The notes beneath the pieces were generated by a model. It was not told the DNA's origin. It saw only the letters and a program-made list of their open reading frames with translations, and ran no database searches. A stretch of DNA of 64,000 nucleotides, from positions 124,001 to 188,000 of the forward strand of contig CAKRNE010000003.1 in assembly GCA_934365945.1 (NCBI GenBank), read 5' to 3'. Every line of letters starts with the position of its first letter. The first letter of the stretch is position 1. The position numbers were made by a program, and so were the translations under genes. Positions 17,353 through 27,601 of the stretch are shown here, piece by piece. This stretch comes from an uncultured Agathobacter sp. GTDB lineage: Bacteria; Bacillota; Clostridia; Lachnospirales; Lachnospiraceae.

Positions 17353-19729
17353 ATATAGCACTCTCTTTATATTTAATCTGACCGCTTTTCATCGTATAGA
17401 AAATGCGGCTGCCTGCAGCTTCAATCCTGTTAACCGCTTCGTCAGCCGGATGCCCGTAGCGGTTTTGTTCGGCACATGAAACTGCTGTCCATTTTGGCTT
17501 AATTGCCCCAAGCCACTGTGTACTGCTCGAATACTTAGAGCCATGATGATCTGCTTTGTAAAAATCCGCCTTAAGGCCGTCTCCGTACTCACTCACAAGT
17601 TTTTTCTCTATCTCTGATGGAATATCCCCGGCAAAAATGCCGCTGAAATCACCGTCTGTAAGCTTAAACGACAGACACATATCATTTCTGTCCTCCGCAA
17701 AATCAGCATTTCCTGGATACAGACACACTATGCTTTCCTGATTATCAGCCTGACTATTATTATTTACAGGTGCTATCTCAATCACGTCACCTGCCGACAA
17801 AAAGATGACATCAACTCCAAGTGTCTGTGCCTTTTTAATAATATCAGCCGTAGCCTCATCCTTTTTGGCTGTTTCTGCCACCACAATATGCTCTATTTGA
17901 TAGCCTGATTCCAGCAGTTCTGTAAGCCCGCTTATATGATCGTTGTCAGCATGCGACACAAACCAGTACGATATGTGCGAAATGCCATTATATTTCAAAA
18001 AAGGAAGAATGATATTTTCGCCAACCTGCCTTTTGTCTGTACTGCCACCGTCTATAAAAATCTCACACCCCGACTCAAACCTGTAAAATATGCCATCTCC
18101 CTGTCCTACATCAAGTACGTCAAGCTCTTTCGTGCGTGACGGCTTTATTACAAGAATAAACAGCAAAAAAACAGTGCATACGGCTCTTCGTAGCCTTAAT
18201 TTTACCATATATCCATGTATTTTATCATATTTTTTATCATCTATTTTTCGTTTTGCTGCCCTGATTCTTATAATAAAGAGCAAAAGCCCTGCATAAAACG
18301 CAAAAAGCTTCCACAAAGGCAGAATTCCTGTAATAATGGCTGCACCGGGAAGCGTAATAACAAACCGGCACAAAAGCTCATACAGTCTTAATACCAAAAA
18401 CGCAGGAAACACCAGTATTTTCCCGGGAAGTGCAGCTATGCAGCCTACCGCCGAAGCAAGAAGCCCCGAAATAAAAATAACCGGCAAAAGCGGAATTACC
18501 AGAAGATTGACAAAAACCGCATAGAGTGGAATCTCATAGTAATTCATGGCAACAACCGGTAGCATCGGAAGCTGTATCGCCACCGAAGCCCAAAATTTAT
18601 CTGATAGTTTAAGCCATCTGCTCTTTTCCTTTTCGCCGACACCGGAAATCATAAAAGGCACCACAATACCTATGCTAAGAATTGCCACAACCGAAAAGAC
18701 AAATCCCTGATACGCTATAGCAAACGGATTATCCCACAATATCACCATTACCATAAATCCAAGCGAATTGAGCATGTCCCCGGTGCGTCCAAAAACAGCC
18801 GCAAGCATAGTGAGGATGAACATTCCGACCGCGCGCTTTGTAGATACAGCATTCCCTGTCATTACTGCATAGCTTAATATAAGAGGTGCCGCAAAAAGAA
18901 ATGAAGTAAAAAAGCCTGCTCCCTTCTTCCTCAAAAGCCTGTAAAAAGCCACACCGACTATTGATATATGAAGTCCGGAAATAGCAAGAATATGCGATAT
19001 TCCCGTCACCTGATATAAATCCTTTATATCCTCGTCAAGAAATGCCTTATCGCCCAACAGCATCGAAGAAAGTACTCCTGCCGTCTTCCCATCCGTCACA
19101 TCAATAAGTGCCTCTGACATATTGTCTCTAAGCCTTTGAAGTCCATGGTAAAACCATGCATATTCCGATAGCTTAGCCTTAATTTTTCCGGTTTTCAGAC
19201 CAAAATCTATTCCCTGTGAGCTGTAAAAAGCCTTTCTGTCAAATTCACCCTCATTTGTCGCACTGCTAAAAAGCTTCACATTTCCATCTGCTCTCACATA
19301 ATCTCCAAGCTTTGCTGCTTCCTTATCGCAATACAAAACAACACTGCCACACGCAAAGCGCTCATTATCAGATGACATTTTCCCTGCTGCTGTACAGTCT
19401 GACAGATAAAACCTGTATGAACCGTTCTTATATTCAGTTTTTGTAATCTTTCCCCAGACAACGACAGCCTTATCATCTGTCATATACTGCATATAACTGT
19501 CGCGAAAGGCAGACTTCACACTGTATCTGGCCTGTGCAGCTAAAAAAAGCATAATTGATACAAGGGCAAAGCATCCCAGCCTTCTTCTGTATGTATTTAC
19601 TTTTTCCCTGACTGTGAAGCATTCACAAAAAATGATGCATACACATGTCACAAAAAGCCCATATCCGTATAGCCTGCCAAATTCCTTTGCAACAATTCCT
19701 GCAGTATAGACCAATGCAAACATAAACAT
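17333..19729 (-). CDS. comEC: ComEC/Rec2 DNA-uptake channel protein
   Basis: A 798-residue membrane protein. An N-terminal soluble region resembling an OB fold (about 80-180) is followed by the competence core with DLYQVTGISHILAISGLHISIVG near 235-260 and many transmembrane segments. It ends in a metallo-beta-lactamase-like domain (about 535-790) with LDVLDVGQGDGIFYR, SHADNDHISGL and YKADHHGSKYSSS. ComEC transports single-stranded DNA across the membrane in transformation. A good ribosome binding site (GGAGG) lies 22 bases upstream of the first ATG, further than normal, so the exact start is uncertain by a few codons. It overlaps holA as in other Firmicutes. Confidence 0.93.
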   Translation of the reverse strand: MFMFALVYTAGIVAKEFGRLYGYGLFVTCVCIIFCECFTVREKVNTYRRRLGCFALVSIMLFLAAQARYSVKSAFRDSYMQYMTDDKAVVVWGKITKTEYKNGSYRFYLSDCTAAGKMSSDNERFACGSVVLYCDKEAAKLGDYVRADGNVKLFSSATNEGEFDRKAFYSSQGIDFGLKTGKIKAKLSEYAWFYHGLQRLRDNMSEALIDVTDGKTAGVLSSMLLGDKAFLDEDIKDLYQVTGISHILAISGLHISIVGVAFYRLLRKKGAGFFTSFLFAAPLILSYAVMTGNAVSTKRAVGMFILTMLAAVFGRTGDMLNSLGFMVMVILWDNPFAIAYQGFVFSVVAILSIGIVVPFMISGVGEKEKSRWLKLSDKFWASVAIQLPMLPVVAMNYYEIPLYAVFVNLLVIPLLPVIFISGLLASAVGCIAALPGKILVFPAFLVLRLYELLCRFVITLPGAAIITGILPLWKLFAFYAGLLLFIIRIRAAKRKIDDKKYDKIHGYMVKLRLRRAVCTVFLLFILVIKPSRTKELDVLDVGQGDGIFYRFESGCEIFIDGGSTDKRQVGENIILPFLKYNGISHISYWFVSHADNDHISGLTELLESGYQIEHIVVAETAKKDEATADIIKKAQTLGVDVIFLSAGDVIEIAPVNNNSQADNQESIVCLYPGNADFAEDRNDMCLSFKLTDGDFSGIFAGDIPSEIEKKLVSEYGDGLKADFYKADHHGSKYSSSTQWLGAIKPKWTAVSCAEQNRYGHPADEAVNRIEAAGSRIFYTMKSGQIKYKESAIYENNRQ

Positions 19730-19773
19730 TGGTCTTTTACTAATATTCTTTTCCTCCCAAGCTAATTTAATGC

Positions 19774-20706
19774 TTATTCTGTGGATTCTTCTTCATCCAC
19801 TATATCCTTGTTAAATTCATACATGTTATTCAACTTATAATTGTATAGCAGTGTACCATCATTCTCTCCGTCCACCGAAATCTGCACCTTATCAACCGAT
19901 GGCAGTGATGTGAGCGAATTGACCAGAGAATACAGCACGACATCCTCTGTCAATTTGTTGTCAATCGTATTTCTGAAAGATGAATCAAAATTAAGATAGC
20001 ATATTCCATCAGATACCGAAATATTGATAAGCTTAGTGGTATTCGGAAGTGTAGCCTGAAGCTTTGAGCCCCTCGGTCCCTCAATAAGCTGTTCAACAAC
20101 CAGCTTCTCCAGCGCAATATTTGAACTGTAATGTATAACACGGGTCTGCTCTTTAAGTCCCGTACCCTCTTTATCAGCAAAAAACAGCGTCAGCGTCTCC
20201 TTGACACTGGAATTAATCTGCTCTCCCGGATTCTCCACAAAATCATCTGCATTCATGCTGCCTATTATTTCTCCGTCAGAATTCATAAGCGGAGCCTTGT
20301 CAACGGTAAACATCACATAGGTTATCTGCTCAAGCTGCGTCAGCGTCCTTACAACAGAGGCCCTCATAAGTACCTCCTCTGCCGCCGTCATATCATAGTA
20401 TGATTTAGAAAAGTCAATAGTGCACGAATATGCATTTTCTTCATGCTTTCTTATCTCAACATCATCCGGAATAGTCTTACGAAGCTTTGAATCGTCCGGC
20501 TTTGATGAAAGCTTGTCTAACAATTCATCAACCTGTTTATCAACACTTTCATCACTGCTTTTGAGCTCATACTTCTCAGGCACGGTGGCTGTAGCATCTA
20601 TATTCAGATAAAAAACGTCTAATGTATTGCCATCATCCTTTTTTTCACAGCCCGTAAAGGAGAACATCATGATGCATACAACTATAAGCGCTATTATTTT
20701 TTTCAT
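19774..20706 (-). CDS. Lipoprotein with two GerMN domains
   Basis: A 310-residue exported lipoprotein (SFTGC lipobox at about residue 20) with two GerMN-type domains. One spans about 60-170 (ACSCTIDFSKSYYDMTAAEEV region) and one about 190-300 (LEKLVVEQLIEGP, GICYLNFDSSF, NSLTSLPSVDKVQISVDG). GerM of Bacillus is a sporulation/germination lipoprotein; similar proteins are also encoded next to sensor kinases, as here. ATG 20706 is chosen because of AGGAGG nine bases before it; a longer frame has no signal peptide. It follows the kinase gene by 10 bases. Confidence 0.88.
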   Translation of the reverse strand: MKKIIALIVVCIMMFSFTGCEKKDDGNTLDVFYLNIDATATVPEKYELKSSDESVDKQVDELLDKLSSKPDDSKLRKTIPDDVEIRKHEENAYSCTIDFSKSYYDMTAAEEVLMRASVVRTLTQLEQITYVMFTVDKAPLMNSDGEIIGSMNADDFVENPGEQINSSVKETLTLFFADKEGTGLKEQTRVIHYSSNIALEKLVVEQLIEGPRGSKLQATLPNTTKLINISVSDGICYLNFDSSFRNTIDNKLTEDVVLYSLVNSLTSLPSVDKVQISVDGENDGTLLYNYKLNNMYEFNKDIVDEEESTE

Positions 20707-20716
20707 GAAAAACCTC

Positions 20717-22168
20717 CTATGCAATATAGTTAAGCGGTATACGCACATCAAAGGTGGTGCCTTCCCCAAGCACACTGTGAGCCTTTATTGCACCTCTGTG
20801 CATCAGAATCGAGCTTCTGGTAATAGCCAGTCCAAGCCCTGTTCCGCCAATTTCCCTGGAATGTGATTTGTCAACCCTGTAAAACCTCTCATAAATGTGC
20901 TCAAGGGATTCCTCCGGGATTCCAATTCCATTGTCCTCAACCTTTAAATAAAAATACTGGTGATCGGCATTCAAGGACACATGTACCCATCCACCTGTCT
21001 CATTATCATTGTACTTTATGGCATTTTCAATCAGGTTGGTAAACGCTAACGTCAGCTTCACCTCATCAATCTCCGCCGTAACCGGTCTGAAGCTTTCCAG
21101 AACAAGCTCAACCTGCTGCTTATCAGCAATCGGCTGCAGTCTTTTAAGAATCTGTTCAAGGAGATCATTGATGTTTACACTTGTAATGTTAAGATCTGCT
21201 GCTGACTTATCCATCTTTACAAGTGAAAGCAGATCGTTGATGATCTTTGTCTCCCTGTCAATCTCGTTGGTGATATCGCCCATAAACTCTCTGTACATCT
21301 CAACCGGAGCCTCATCACCCATACAGTTTATAGAATCAGCAAGTACCTTCATGGATGTAAGCGGAGTCTTTAGCTCATGCGAGACATTCGATACAAATTC
21401 CTGTCTGGACTCATCCATCACCTTCATTCCTGCGATAAGCTCATTGAAGTTTTTGCTTATTACGGCGGTCTCCGTATAATTGTCTACATCAAGCTGCTCC
21501 TTGCCAAAGCCATCCTTAATGTCTGATATCTCATCAGAGAGCTTTTTTAACGGAGTAAGCATCTGAAGCAGAATAAGTATTCCAAAGAATAACAGCACAG
21601 CGCCCGCAATTATAGCAACTGTGACAGCTATCTGGGTCAGATACGACATATTTAGCGAAATATTATCCGTTGAAACACTCACCACAAGTGCTCCCTCTAT
21701 CTTTGCTTCCTTATCATTTGGATTACTTATCGGAACAGATAACTCAATATAATGATTTTTCGAATCGTAATTCGTGATTTCCGAGGCGGCAAATGTCTTT
21801 ATAACTTCCTCGGAAATTATAGTATTACCATCATCCAGATTATAAGTATCCTTTATAATCCTGAAATTTTTGTCTACGATAAGCACCCGGCCCTCATATA
21901 TGGTGGTAAGCATATCTATCTGGGCGTCGATATTGGTCAAATCGCCGCCCTCCTTGTCAAAATATTTACTTGTAGATATCTTATTTGCGAGAATCTTTGC
22001 CTGACTGAGCACTTCACTTTCGCGGATAGATATTGCCCTGGATTCATAGGTGTTTAATATGCCGACACAAAGTACCACCTCCGGAACCAGAACAAGAACA
22101 AAAATCATAAGAATCAGTCTGAATCTCAGACTTTTTAAAAATGCAAATCGTAACTTTCCCTTAAACAT
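20717..22168 (-). CDS. Membrane sensor histidine kinase
   Basis: A 483-residue kinase with a first membrane segment (about 15-37), an extracellular sensor of about 145 residues, and a second membrane segment (about 178-202). A HAMP linker, a HisKA domain with VSHELKTP (phosphoacceptor His about 264) and an ATPase domain with NLIENAIKYND (N box), DNGIGIPEE (G1) and GGTGLGLAI (G2) follow. The architecture resembles WalK/PhoR-type kinases but lacks an obvious PAS domain. ATG 22168 is favoured by AAAGG eight bases upstream over a GTG 24 bases earlier. It is co-transcribed with the regulator (33 bases upstream). The signal is unknown. Confidence 0.93.
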   Translation of the reverse strand: MFKGKLRFAFLKSLRFRLILMIFVLVLVPEVVLCVGILNTYESRAISIRESEVLSQAKILANKISTSKYFDKEGGDLTNIDAQIDMLTTIYEGRVLIVDKNFRIIKDTYNLDDGNTIISEEVIKTFAASEITNYDSKNHYIELSVPISNPNDKEAKIEGALVVSVSTDNISLNMSYLTQIAVTVAIIAGAVLLFFGILILLQMLTPLKKLSDEISDIKDGFGKEQLDVDNYTETAVISKNFNELIAGMKVMDESRQEFVSNVSHELKTPLTSMKVLADSINCMGDEAPVEMYREFMGDITNEIDRETKIINDLLSLVKMDKSAADLNITSVNINDLLEQILKRLQPIADKQQVELVLESFRPVTAEIDEVKLTLAFTNLIENAIKYNDNETGGWVHVSLNADHQYFYLKVEDNGIGIPEESLEHIYERFYRVDKSHSREIGGTGLGLAITRSSILMHRGAIKAHSVLGEGTTFDVRIPLNYIA

Positions 22169-22201
22169 CCGAGAACCTTTCTGTAAAAACACTGTAAAAT
22201 A

Positions 22202-22894
22202 TTACTTCTGGTTGTAGTAATAACCTACACCCCACTTGGTATGCACATACTTTGGCTCGCTCGGGTTTGTCTCAATCTTTTCGCGAAGACGTCTGACATG
22301 CACATCAACAGTCCTCACATCACCCGGGTAATCCTTACCCCATACAAGATTGAGAAGGCTCTCTCTGCTATACACTTTATTCTCATTCTTGACAAGAATC
22401 TCCAGCAGCTCAAACTCCCTTGCTGTCAGATTTATTTCCTCATCGTTTATGAACAGGCGTCTGCTGTCACAATCAAGCTTTATATCGCCCTTTTCAATTA
22501 CTGAGGACTGCTCTTTTACTGCCTTTGCCGGTGAAGTACGACGCATTATTGCCTTGATCCTTGCCTTTACCTCAAGTATATTAAAAGGCTTAGTGATATA
22601 GTCGTCTGCTCCGTACTCAAGTCCCAGAATCTTATCCATATCATCACCCTTTGCCGTGAGCATTATTATAGGCACCTCCGAGAACTCTCTTATTGCCTGA
22701 CACACCTCAAACCCATCCATCTTTGGAAGCATTACATCTAAAAGAATCATGTCATATGCATTTGATTTGGCCAGATTCAAGGCCTCCTCACCATCATATG
22801 CACAATCTACCTCCATATCATCCTGCAGCAGGCTGAAGCGTATTCCTTTTACAATCAACTTTTCGTCATCAACGACCAGCACTTTTTTTGCCAT
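22202..22894 (-). CDS. OmpR/PhoB-family response regulator
   Basis: A 230-residue regulator. The receiver domain (1-118) has DD at 9-10, phosphoacceptor Asp53 in ILLDVMLPKMDG, and KPF at 102-104. A winged-helix DNA-binding domain (about 130-228) has LTAREFELLEIL and the recognition-helix segment RTVDVHVRRLREKI, ending WGVGYYYNQK. Overall it is close to WalR/PhoP-type regulators. It forms a two-component system with the following kinase, embedded in the comEA-comEC-holA operon. Targets are unknown. Confidence 0.95.
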   Translation of the reverse strand: MAKKVLVVDDEKLIVKGIRFSLLQDDMEVDCAYDGEEALNLAKSNAYDMILLDVMLPKMDGFEVCQAIREFSEVPIIMLTAKGDDMDKILGLEYGADDYITKPFNILEVKARIKAIMRRTSPAKAVKEQSSVIEKGDIKLDCDSRRLFINDEEINLTAREFELLEILVKNENKVYSRESLLNLVWGKDYPGDVRTVDVHVRRLREKIETNPSEPKYVHTKWGVGYYYNQK

Positions 22895-22904
22895 TTATAT
22901 ACTC

Positions 22905-23573
22905 CTAATTTACTGTTATATCATCTTTTATTTTATTAAACATCGCTTCCCCGATACCTGAAACATTGGTAATATCTTCAATCGCGGAAAAATCACCATT
23001 CTTGGTGCGATAGTCAACAATGCTTTTTGCTTTGCTCTCACCTATACCTGAAAGTGTGGTAAGCTCCTCAACGGAAGCAGAATTAATATTTATCCTGCCA
23101 TCAGAAGCTTTAGTATCCGCGTCATCTGCCGCCGGGCGACCATTCTCCGGAAGCAGATCAGATTTCAGTTCCTCTGTTGTTGGGAAATACAGCATCTCGC
23201 CATCATAAAGCTCCTCCGCAAGATTCCAGAAATTCCTGTCTGCATCCTCAAGCATACCACCAGCCATATCAACCAGATCACATATTCTTGAACCCGGTTT
23301 TATTCTGTATACTCCGGGGTTTGCGACCTGTCCACAAATATAGACACACCATTCCGTGGAATCAGACTCTGCCAAATCAGCCTTTGCAGAACTGCCTTTT
23401 TCAAGGTCACTTTTGCTATCTGAAACCTCTTTCTGTCTGTTTACATCACTTGAAACCACAGCCTTCTGCTCCGTCTCAGAAGCAAAATGTACTGTGGCAT
23501 CATTCTTTTTACAGCCGCAAAATCCAAACGCAATTGTCATAATTAACGCACTTAATAATATTCTTTTTTTCAT
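22905..23573 (-). CDS. comEA: ComEA-like DNA-binding lipoprotein with SLBB and helix-hairpin-helix domains
   Basis: A 222-residue exported protein with signal sequence and lipobox GFCGC, a Ser/Lys/Glu-rich linker, an SLBB domain (about 75-140, YICGQVANPGVYRIKPGSRI), and two C-terminal helix-hairpin-helix motifs (about 160-222) in ININSASVEELTTLSGIGE and ITNVSGIGEAMFNKI. ComEA captures double-stranded DNA at the cell surface for ComEC. It begins the operon that ends with holA. The short region before it holds AAGGAG and no clear terminator from argD. Confidence 0.92.
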   Translation of the reverse strand: MKKRILLSALIMTIAFGFCGCKKNDATVHFASETEQKAVVSSDVNRQKEVSDSKSDLEKGSSAKADLAESDSTEWCVYICGQVANPGVYRIKPGSRICDLVDMAGGMLEDADRNFWNLAEELYDGEMLYFPTTEELKSDLLPENGRPAADDADTKASDGRININSASVEELTTLSGIGESKAKSIVDYRTKNGDFSAIEDITNVSGIGEAMFNKIKDDITVN

Positions 23574-23641
23574 TAATAATAGTCTCCTTATGAAATATTA
23601 CGTATTCATAATCTCAAAGGAGAATTGATGTCCTCTCTATT

Positions 23642-24859
23642 TTACAGACTTTTTGACAGTATTACAAGTGTTGTTTCAAGTTTTTCTATCATTTCGTCAA
23701 CATCACTCTTTTCGATAACAAGAGGAGGCACAAATCTGAGCACATTGCTGCCTGCCGTGATGACTATCAGTCCCTGATTTAAAGCCTCTGCAGATACCTT
23801 TCCTACAGGAAGAGTACACTCCACACCCTGCATGAGTCCCATACCTCTTCTGGCTGTGAGGCAGTCATATTTTGCCACAAGCTCATCAAGCTTTTTCTCC
23901 AGGTAAGGTGCAATCTCCTTCACATGGCTTACTATATCAAGACGCTTAAACTCATCAAATACTGCACTTACCGCTGCTCCTACGAACGGATTGCCACCGT
24001 ATGTGGTACCATGATCGCCCGGTGCAAGGGATTTGTCTGCAACCCTCTGTGTCATGAGAAAGGCCCCAACAGGCACCCCACAGCCGAGTGCCTTCGCACA
24101 GGTCATGATATCAGGCTTCACATCATAGTTCTGCCATGCGAACATCTCGCCACTTCTGCCCATGCCGCACTGTATCTCGTCAAGGATAAGAAGAATATCC
24201 TTTTCATCACAGAGAGCTCTCACTCCCTCGATAAACTCCTTGTCTGCAGGGTAAATACCGCCCTCACCCTGAATAGTTTCCATAATAATGGCGCATGTTT
24301 TGTCTGTCACCTGAGCCTTAACACTCTCTAAATCATTGAAATCCGCAAACTTAACTCCCGGCATAAGAGGCTCAAAAGGCTCCTGATAATGTGCATTGCC
24401 AGTGACAGAAAGCGCTCCGATGCTTCTTCCGTGGAAGGAATGGTTCATGGCAATTATCTCATGACCTGCATGGCCGTCTCTTGTAAAGGCATATTTCTTT
24501 GCAGCCTTGATAGCTCCCTCAATAGCCTCTGTACCACTGTTTGTAAAGAAAATACGGTCCATTTTGCTTGCCTTAAGCACCTTGTCTGCTGCCTCGATAA
24601 CAGGCGCATTGTAGTAGAGGTTTGATGTATGCAAAAGCTTATCAACCTGTGCCTTTAATGCCTCCTTGTGGTGCTCATTGCTGTAGCCAAGTGCACATAC
24701 AGCTATTCCTGCGGCAAAGTCCAGATATGCATTGCCGTCTGTATCATAAAGATGTACTCCCTCGCCGTGATCGAGTACAAGTGAAAATCTGTTGTAGGTG
24801 TGAAGCAGCTCTTTTTCTGCCTCATCAATGTATGACTGTTTATCCATATTATTGTTCAT
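23642..24859 (-). CDS. argD: Acetylornithine aminotransferase
   Basis: A 405-residue class-III PLP aminotransferase converting N-acetylglutamate semialdehyde to N-acetylornithine. Family blocks include [63 protein letters not shown] and the PLP-lysine segment [15 protein letters not shown]. The start is ATG 24859, with GGAGGAG ten bases upstream; it overlaps argB by 11 bases. A longer frame of 44 extra residues has no family similarity. It is last of the argC-GNAT-argB-argD run. Confidence 0.95.
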   Translation of the reverse strand: MNNNMDKQSYIDEAEKELLHTYNRFSLVLDHGEGVHLYDTDGNAYLDFAAGIAVCALGYSNEHHKEALKAQVDKLLHTSNLYYNAPVIEAADKVLKASKMDRIFFTNSGTEAIEGAIKAAKKYAFTRDGHAGHEIIAMNHSFHGRSIGALSVTGNAHYQEPFEPLMPGVKFADFNDLESVKAQVTDKTCAIIMETIQGEGGIYPADKEFIEGVRALCDEKDILLILDEIQCGMGRSGEMFAWQNYDVKPDIMTCAKALGCGVPVGAFLMTQRVADKSLAPGDHGTTYGGNPFVGAAVSAVFDEFKRLDIVSHVKEIAPYLEKKLDELVAKYDCLTARRGMGLMQGVECTLPVGKVSAEALNQGLIVITAGSNVLRFVPPLVIEKSDVDEMIEKLETTLVILSKSL

Positions 24860-25751
24860 TGTTAAATTTCTCCTCCGAATCTCCAAGAATAGCTGTTCCG
24901 ATTCCTCTGTTTGTGAATATCTCAAGCAGTAAGCAGTGCGCGATACGACCGTCAAGAATATGCACTCTTGAAACTCCGTTATCGATAGCATCTATGCAGT
25001 TGTTGAGCTTAGGAAGCATGCCTCCGCCGATAAAACCATCACCTATAAGCTTCTTTGCATCTGAAACAGTAAGCTCCGAAATAAGAGTATTCTTATCCGA
25101 AGGATCCTTGTATACGCCCTCGATATCTGTGAGGAATGCAAGCTTTTCGGCTGAAACAGCTCTTGCGATAGCGCATGCGGCATCATCTGCATTGATATTG
25201 TATGTATTGTATTCGTCATCAAGACCAATCGGACATACGATTGGAAGGAAATCCTTCTCGAGCAGATCATAAAGGATTTTTGGATTGACATCGGTGATTT
25301 CACCGACAAAGCCTATATCCTCTCCGTTTGAATACTTTTTCTTTACCTTTAAGAGGCCGCCATCCTTGCCGCTCACTCCGACAGCCTGCACACCGAGTTC
25401 CTCTACGAGTGTGACAAGGGATTTGTTTACCTTGTTCAGTACCATCTCGGCAATTTCCATTGTATCGGCATCAGTCTTTCTGAGTCCGTTTACAAATACC
25501 GGCTCCATGCCGACCTTTCCTACCCATTTGCTGATTTCCTTGCCGCCGCCGTGTACGATGATAGGCTTGAAACCTACCAGCTTAAGAAGTGTGACATCCT
25601 GGATTACCTGCTTTTTAAGCTGTTCATCAACCATTGCAGAGCCGCCGTACTTTACAACGATAATCTTTCTGTTAAATCTCTGTATATATGGAAGTGCCTC
25701 AATGAGCACCTGTGCCTTTTCCATTACCTGTTCCATGTTCTTATCTGCCAT
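24849..25751 (-). CDS. argB: N-acetylglutamate kinase
   Basis: A 300-residue amino-acid kinase phosphorylating N-acetylglutamate. Motifs are [13 protein letters not shown] (about 28-40), [12 protein letters not shown] (about 63-74), and [15 protein letters not shown] and [13 protein letters not shown] in the C-terminal ATP-binding half. An N-terminal helix (about residues 1-25, [18 protein letters not shown]) resembles that of arginine-sensitive hexameric kinases, which suggests feedback inhibition by arginine (inference). It starts at ATG 25751 after AAGGAG and overlaps argD. Confidence 0.96.
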   Translation of the reverse strand: MADKNMEQVMEKAQVLIEALPYIQRFNRKIIVVKYGGSAMVDEQLKKQVIQDVTLLKLVGFKPIIVHGGGKEISKWVGKVGMEPVFVNGLRKTDADTMEIAEMVLNKVNKSLVTLVEELGVQAVGVSGKDGGLLKVKKKYSNGEDIGFVGEITDVNPKILYDLLEKDFLPIVCPIGLDDEYNTYNINADDAACAIARAVSAEKLAFLTDIEGVYKDPSDKNTLISELTVSDAKKLIGDGFIGGGMLPKLNNCIDAIDNGVSRVHILDGRIAHCLLLEIFTNRGIGTAILGDSEEKFNNEQ

Positions 25752-25762
25752 TGTACTGCTCC

Positions 25763-26227
25763 TTATTTGTTAAATCTTGTTATATTTTCTTCATTAAGTG
25801 TGAAATCATAGTAGTTCAGGTCTTCCCTGAAGGTCCAGCCCTCTTCCTTCCAGAAGTGGTTTCCAAGCTCGTTCACCTTAAAGGCTATGATAGACACCTT
25901 GTTGATATGCTCTGCCTGGAGTGCTCTCATGCAGGCAACCACCATGCTCTTTCCGATGCCGCACTTCCTGTAATGCTCATCCACGCACACATGATACAGA
26001 CATCCTCTTCTGCCATCGTGTCCGCAGAGTATGGCACCGACAATTTTACCATCCTCTACCGCTACAACACTGGTAGTTGGGTTTCTCTTAAGAAATCTAA
26101 GGACACCCTCTCTTGAATCATCGATAGAACGGATTCCAAAGCCGTGGATGGTCTGCCACAGGCTGTACACCTCGTCATAGTCATCTATTGTCATAACCCT
26201 TATTTCATATTTATTCTCATTACTCAT
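25763..26227 (-). CDS. GNAT-family N-acetyltransferase inside the arginine operon
   Basis: A 154-residue single-domain GNAT protein. The acetyl-CoA-binding motif is [19 protein letters not shown] (about 84-102), preceded by the strand CLYHVCVDE. It lies between argC and argB, 11 bases from argB, the place usually occupied by argJ in argCJBD operons. No argJ or long argA is visible. This makes it a candidate short N-acetylglutamate synthase, as known for single-domain GNATs in some bacteria, but sequence alone cannot prove the substrate. An unrelated acetyltransferase is the alternative. Confidence 0.85.
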   Translation of the reverse strand: MSNENKYEIRVMTIDDYDEVYSLWQTIHGFGIRSIDDSREGVLRFLKRNPTTSVVAVEDGKIVGAILCGHDGRRGCLYHVCVDEHYRKCGIGKSMVVACMRALQAEHINKVSIIAFKVNELGNHFWKEEGWTFREDLNYYDFTLNEENITRFNK

Positions 26228-26310
26228 TTTATTAAATCATCCTTATATTTTTATATAACTATCAGCATTATAATGCATCTTTCTGATAATTACTTTTCTA
26301 TTATTAATTG

Positions 26311-27369
26311 TTACGGGAACATAGGAACCATATTGAGTCCCTCTGCCTCATCGAAGCCAAATAACAGATTCATATTCTGAACCGCCTGTCCTGCAGCACC
26401 CTTTACCAGATTGTCTAGAGCTCCCATCATGATAATTCTGCCGGTTCTCTCATCAATCACAAAGTTTACATCCACATAGTTGCTGCCCTCAACCCACTTT
26501 GTCTCAGGGCAGACACCTTTTTTGAGCACTCTGACAAACTTCTCATTTGCATAATACTTATCGTAAACTGCCTTAATCTCATCATAAGCAGGAAGTGTTC
26601 CGTCAGGCTTTTTCTTAAGTGTCGCATACTCTGTAGCGAGGATTCCTCTGTTCATCGGAACAAGATGCGGAGTAAAGTTGATAAGGATTTCTTTTCCTGC
26701 CGCATATCCAAGCTGTTCCTCAATCTCAGGGGTATGTCTGTGTGAGGCAACGCCATATGCCTTCATGCTCTCATTTACCTCGCAGAACAGATTTGGTGTC
26801 TTTGCACCACGTCCTGCGCCCGATGTGCCTGACTTTGCATCGACGATAAGTGTATCTGTATCAATAAGTCCCTCCTTCACAAGCGGATATGCTGTGAGGA
26901 TAGAGCATGTTGTGTAACAGCCCGGATTTGCAACAAGTCTTGTCTCCTTTGTGACCTTGTCCCTGTTTATCTCACACAGGCCATATACAGCCTCATCAAT
27001 AAACTGTGGAGACTTGTGCTCAATCTTGTACCACTTCTCATATGTAGCTACATCCTTGATACGGAAGTCCGCTGACAAATCGACTATCTTTACCTTACTT
27101 AATATATCCTCTGTCAGTACGCCTGCCAAAAAGCCCTGCGGAGTTGCAGTAAAAATCACATCAACAGACTCTGCAAGCTCCTCCATATTGTCATCCATGC
27201 ACTTTGCATCAACTATCTGAAACATATTTCCATAGATATCGGCATAATTCTCATCCACATAGCTTCGTGAGCCATACCATGCAATCTCTACCTCTTTATG
27301 ATTCATCAAAATTCTCACGAGCTCTGCCCCGGCATATCCGGTGGCTCCAATAATACCAGCCTTTATCAT
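26311..27369 (-). CDS. argC: N-acetyl-gamma-glutamyl-phosphate reductase
   Basis: A 352-residue NADP-dependent reductase beginning MIKAGIIGATGYAGAELVRIL (nucleotide-binding GxTGYxG). It has the catalytic cysteine in VANPGCYTT (about residue 149) and GAGRGAKTPNLFCEVNE and HRHTPEIEEQL further on. ATG 27369 has GAGG seven bases upstream; an ATG 18 bases earlier lies over that site. First gene of the argC-GNAT-argB-argD unit, divergent from argG across about 350 bases. Confidence 0.96.
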   Translation of the reverse strand: MIKAGIIGATGYAGAELVRILMNHKEVEIAWYGSRSYVDENYADIYGNMFQIVDAKCMDDNMEELAESVDVIFTATPQGFLAGVLTEDILSKVKIVDLSADFRIKDVATYEKWYKIEHKSPQFIDEAVYGLCEINRDKVTKETRLVANPGCYTTCSILTAYPLVKEGLIDTDTLIVDAKSGTSGAGRGAKTPNLFCEVNESMKAYGVASHRHTPEIEEQLGYAAGKEILINFTPHLVPMNRGILATEYATLKKKPDGTLPAYDEIKAVYDKYYANEKFVRVLKKGVCPETKWVEGSNYVDVNFVIDERTGRIIMMGALDNLVKGAAGQAVQNMNLLFGFDEAEGLNMVPMFP

Positions 27370-27565
27370 AGTATTTCCTCTTTTCATATTGTATTTCTTA
27401 TATTTCGCCGTCAGACCTTTACTTATATTACATATATTATCAGATGCTATGCAATAATCAGCAGCCTTTATATTCAGTATAACCCTAAAAACAAGTCTGA
27501 CACATCATACATAATAATATAGTACAGTATTTTCAATCCGTAAAGAGAAAAATTATACAAAATTA

Positions 27566-27600
27566 TGTATATTTATACATGAATAATGTATATTTTTTCA
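27566..27600. promoter_or_regulatory. Candidate ArgR operator (tandem ARG boxes)
   Basis: TGTATATTTATACA (27566-27579) is a 6-bp inverted repeat followed at once by TGAATAATGTATATTT. Both resemble AT-rich ARG boxes of the TGAAT/ATTCA type. The pair ends directly before the argG -35 box, suited to arginine-dependent repression of argG and possibly argC. No argR gene is in the window, so this is an inference from pattern and place. Confidence 0.45.
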
Positions 27601-27601
27601 C

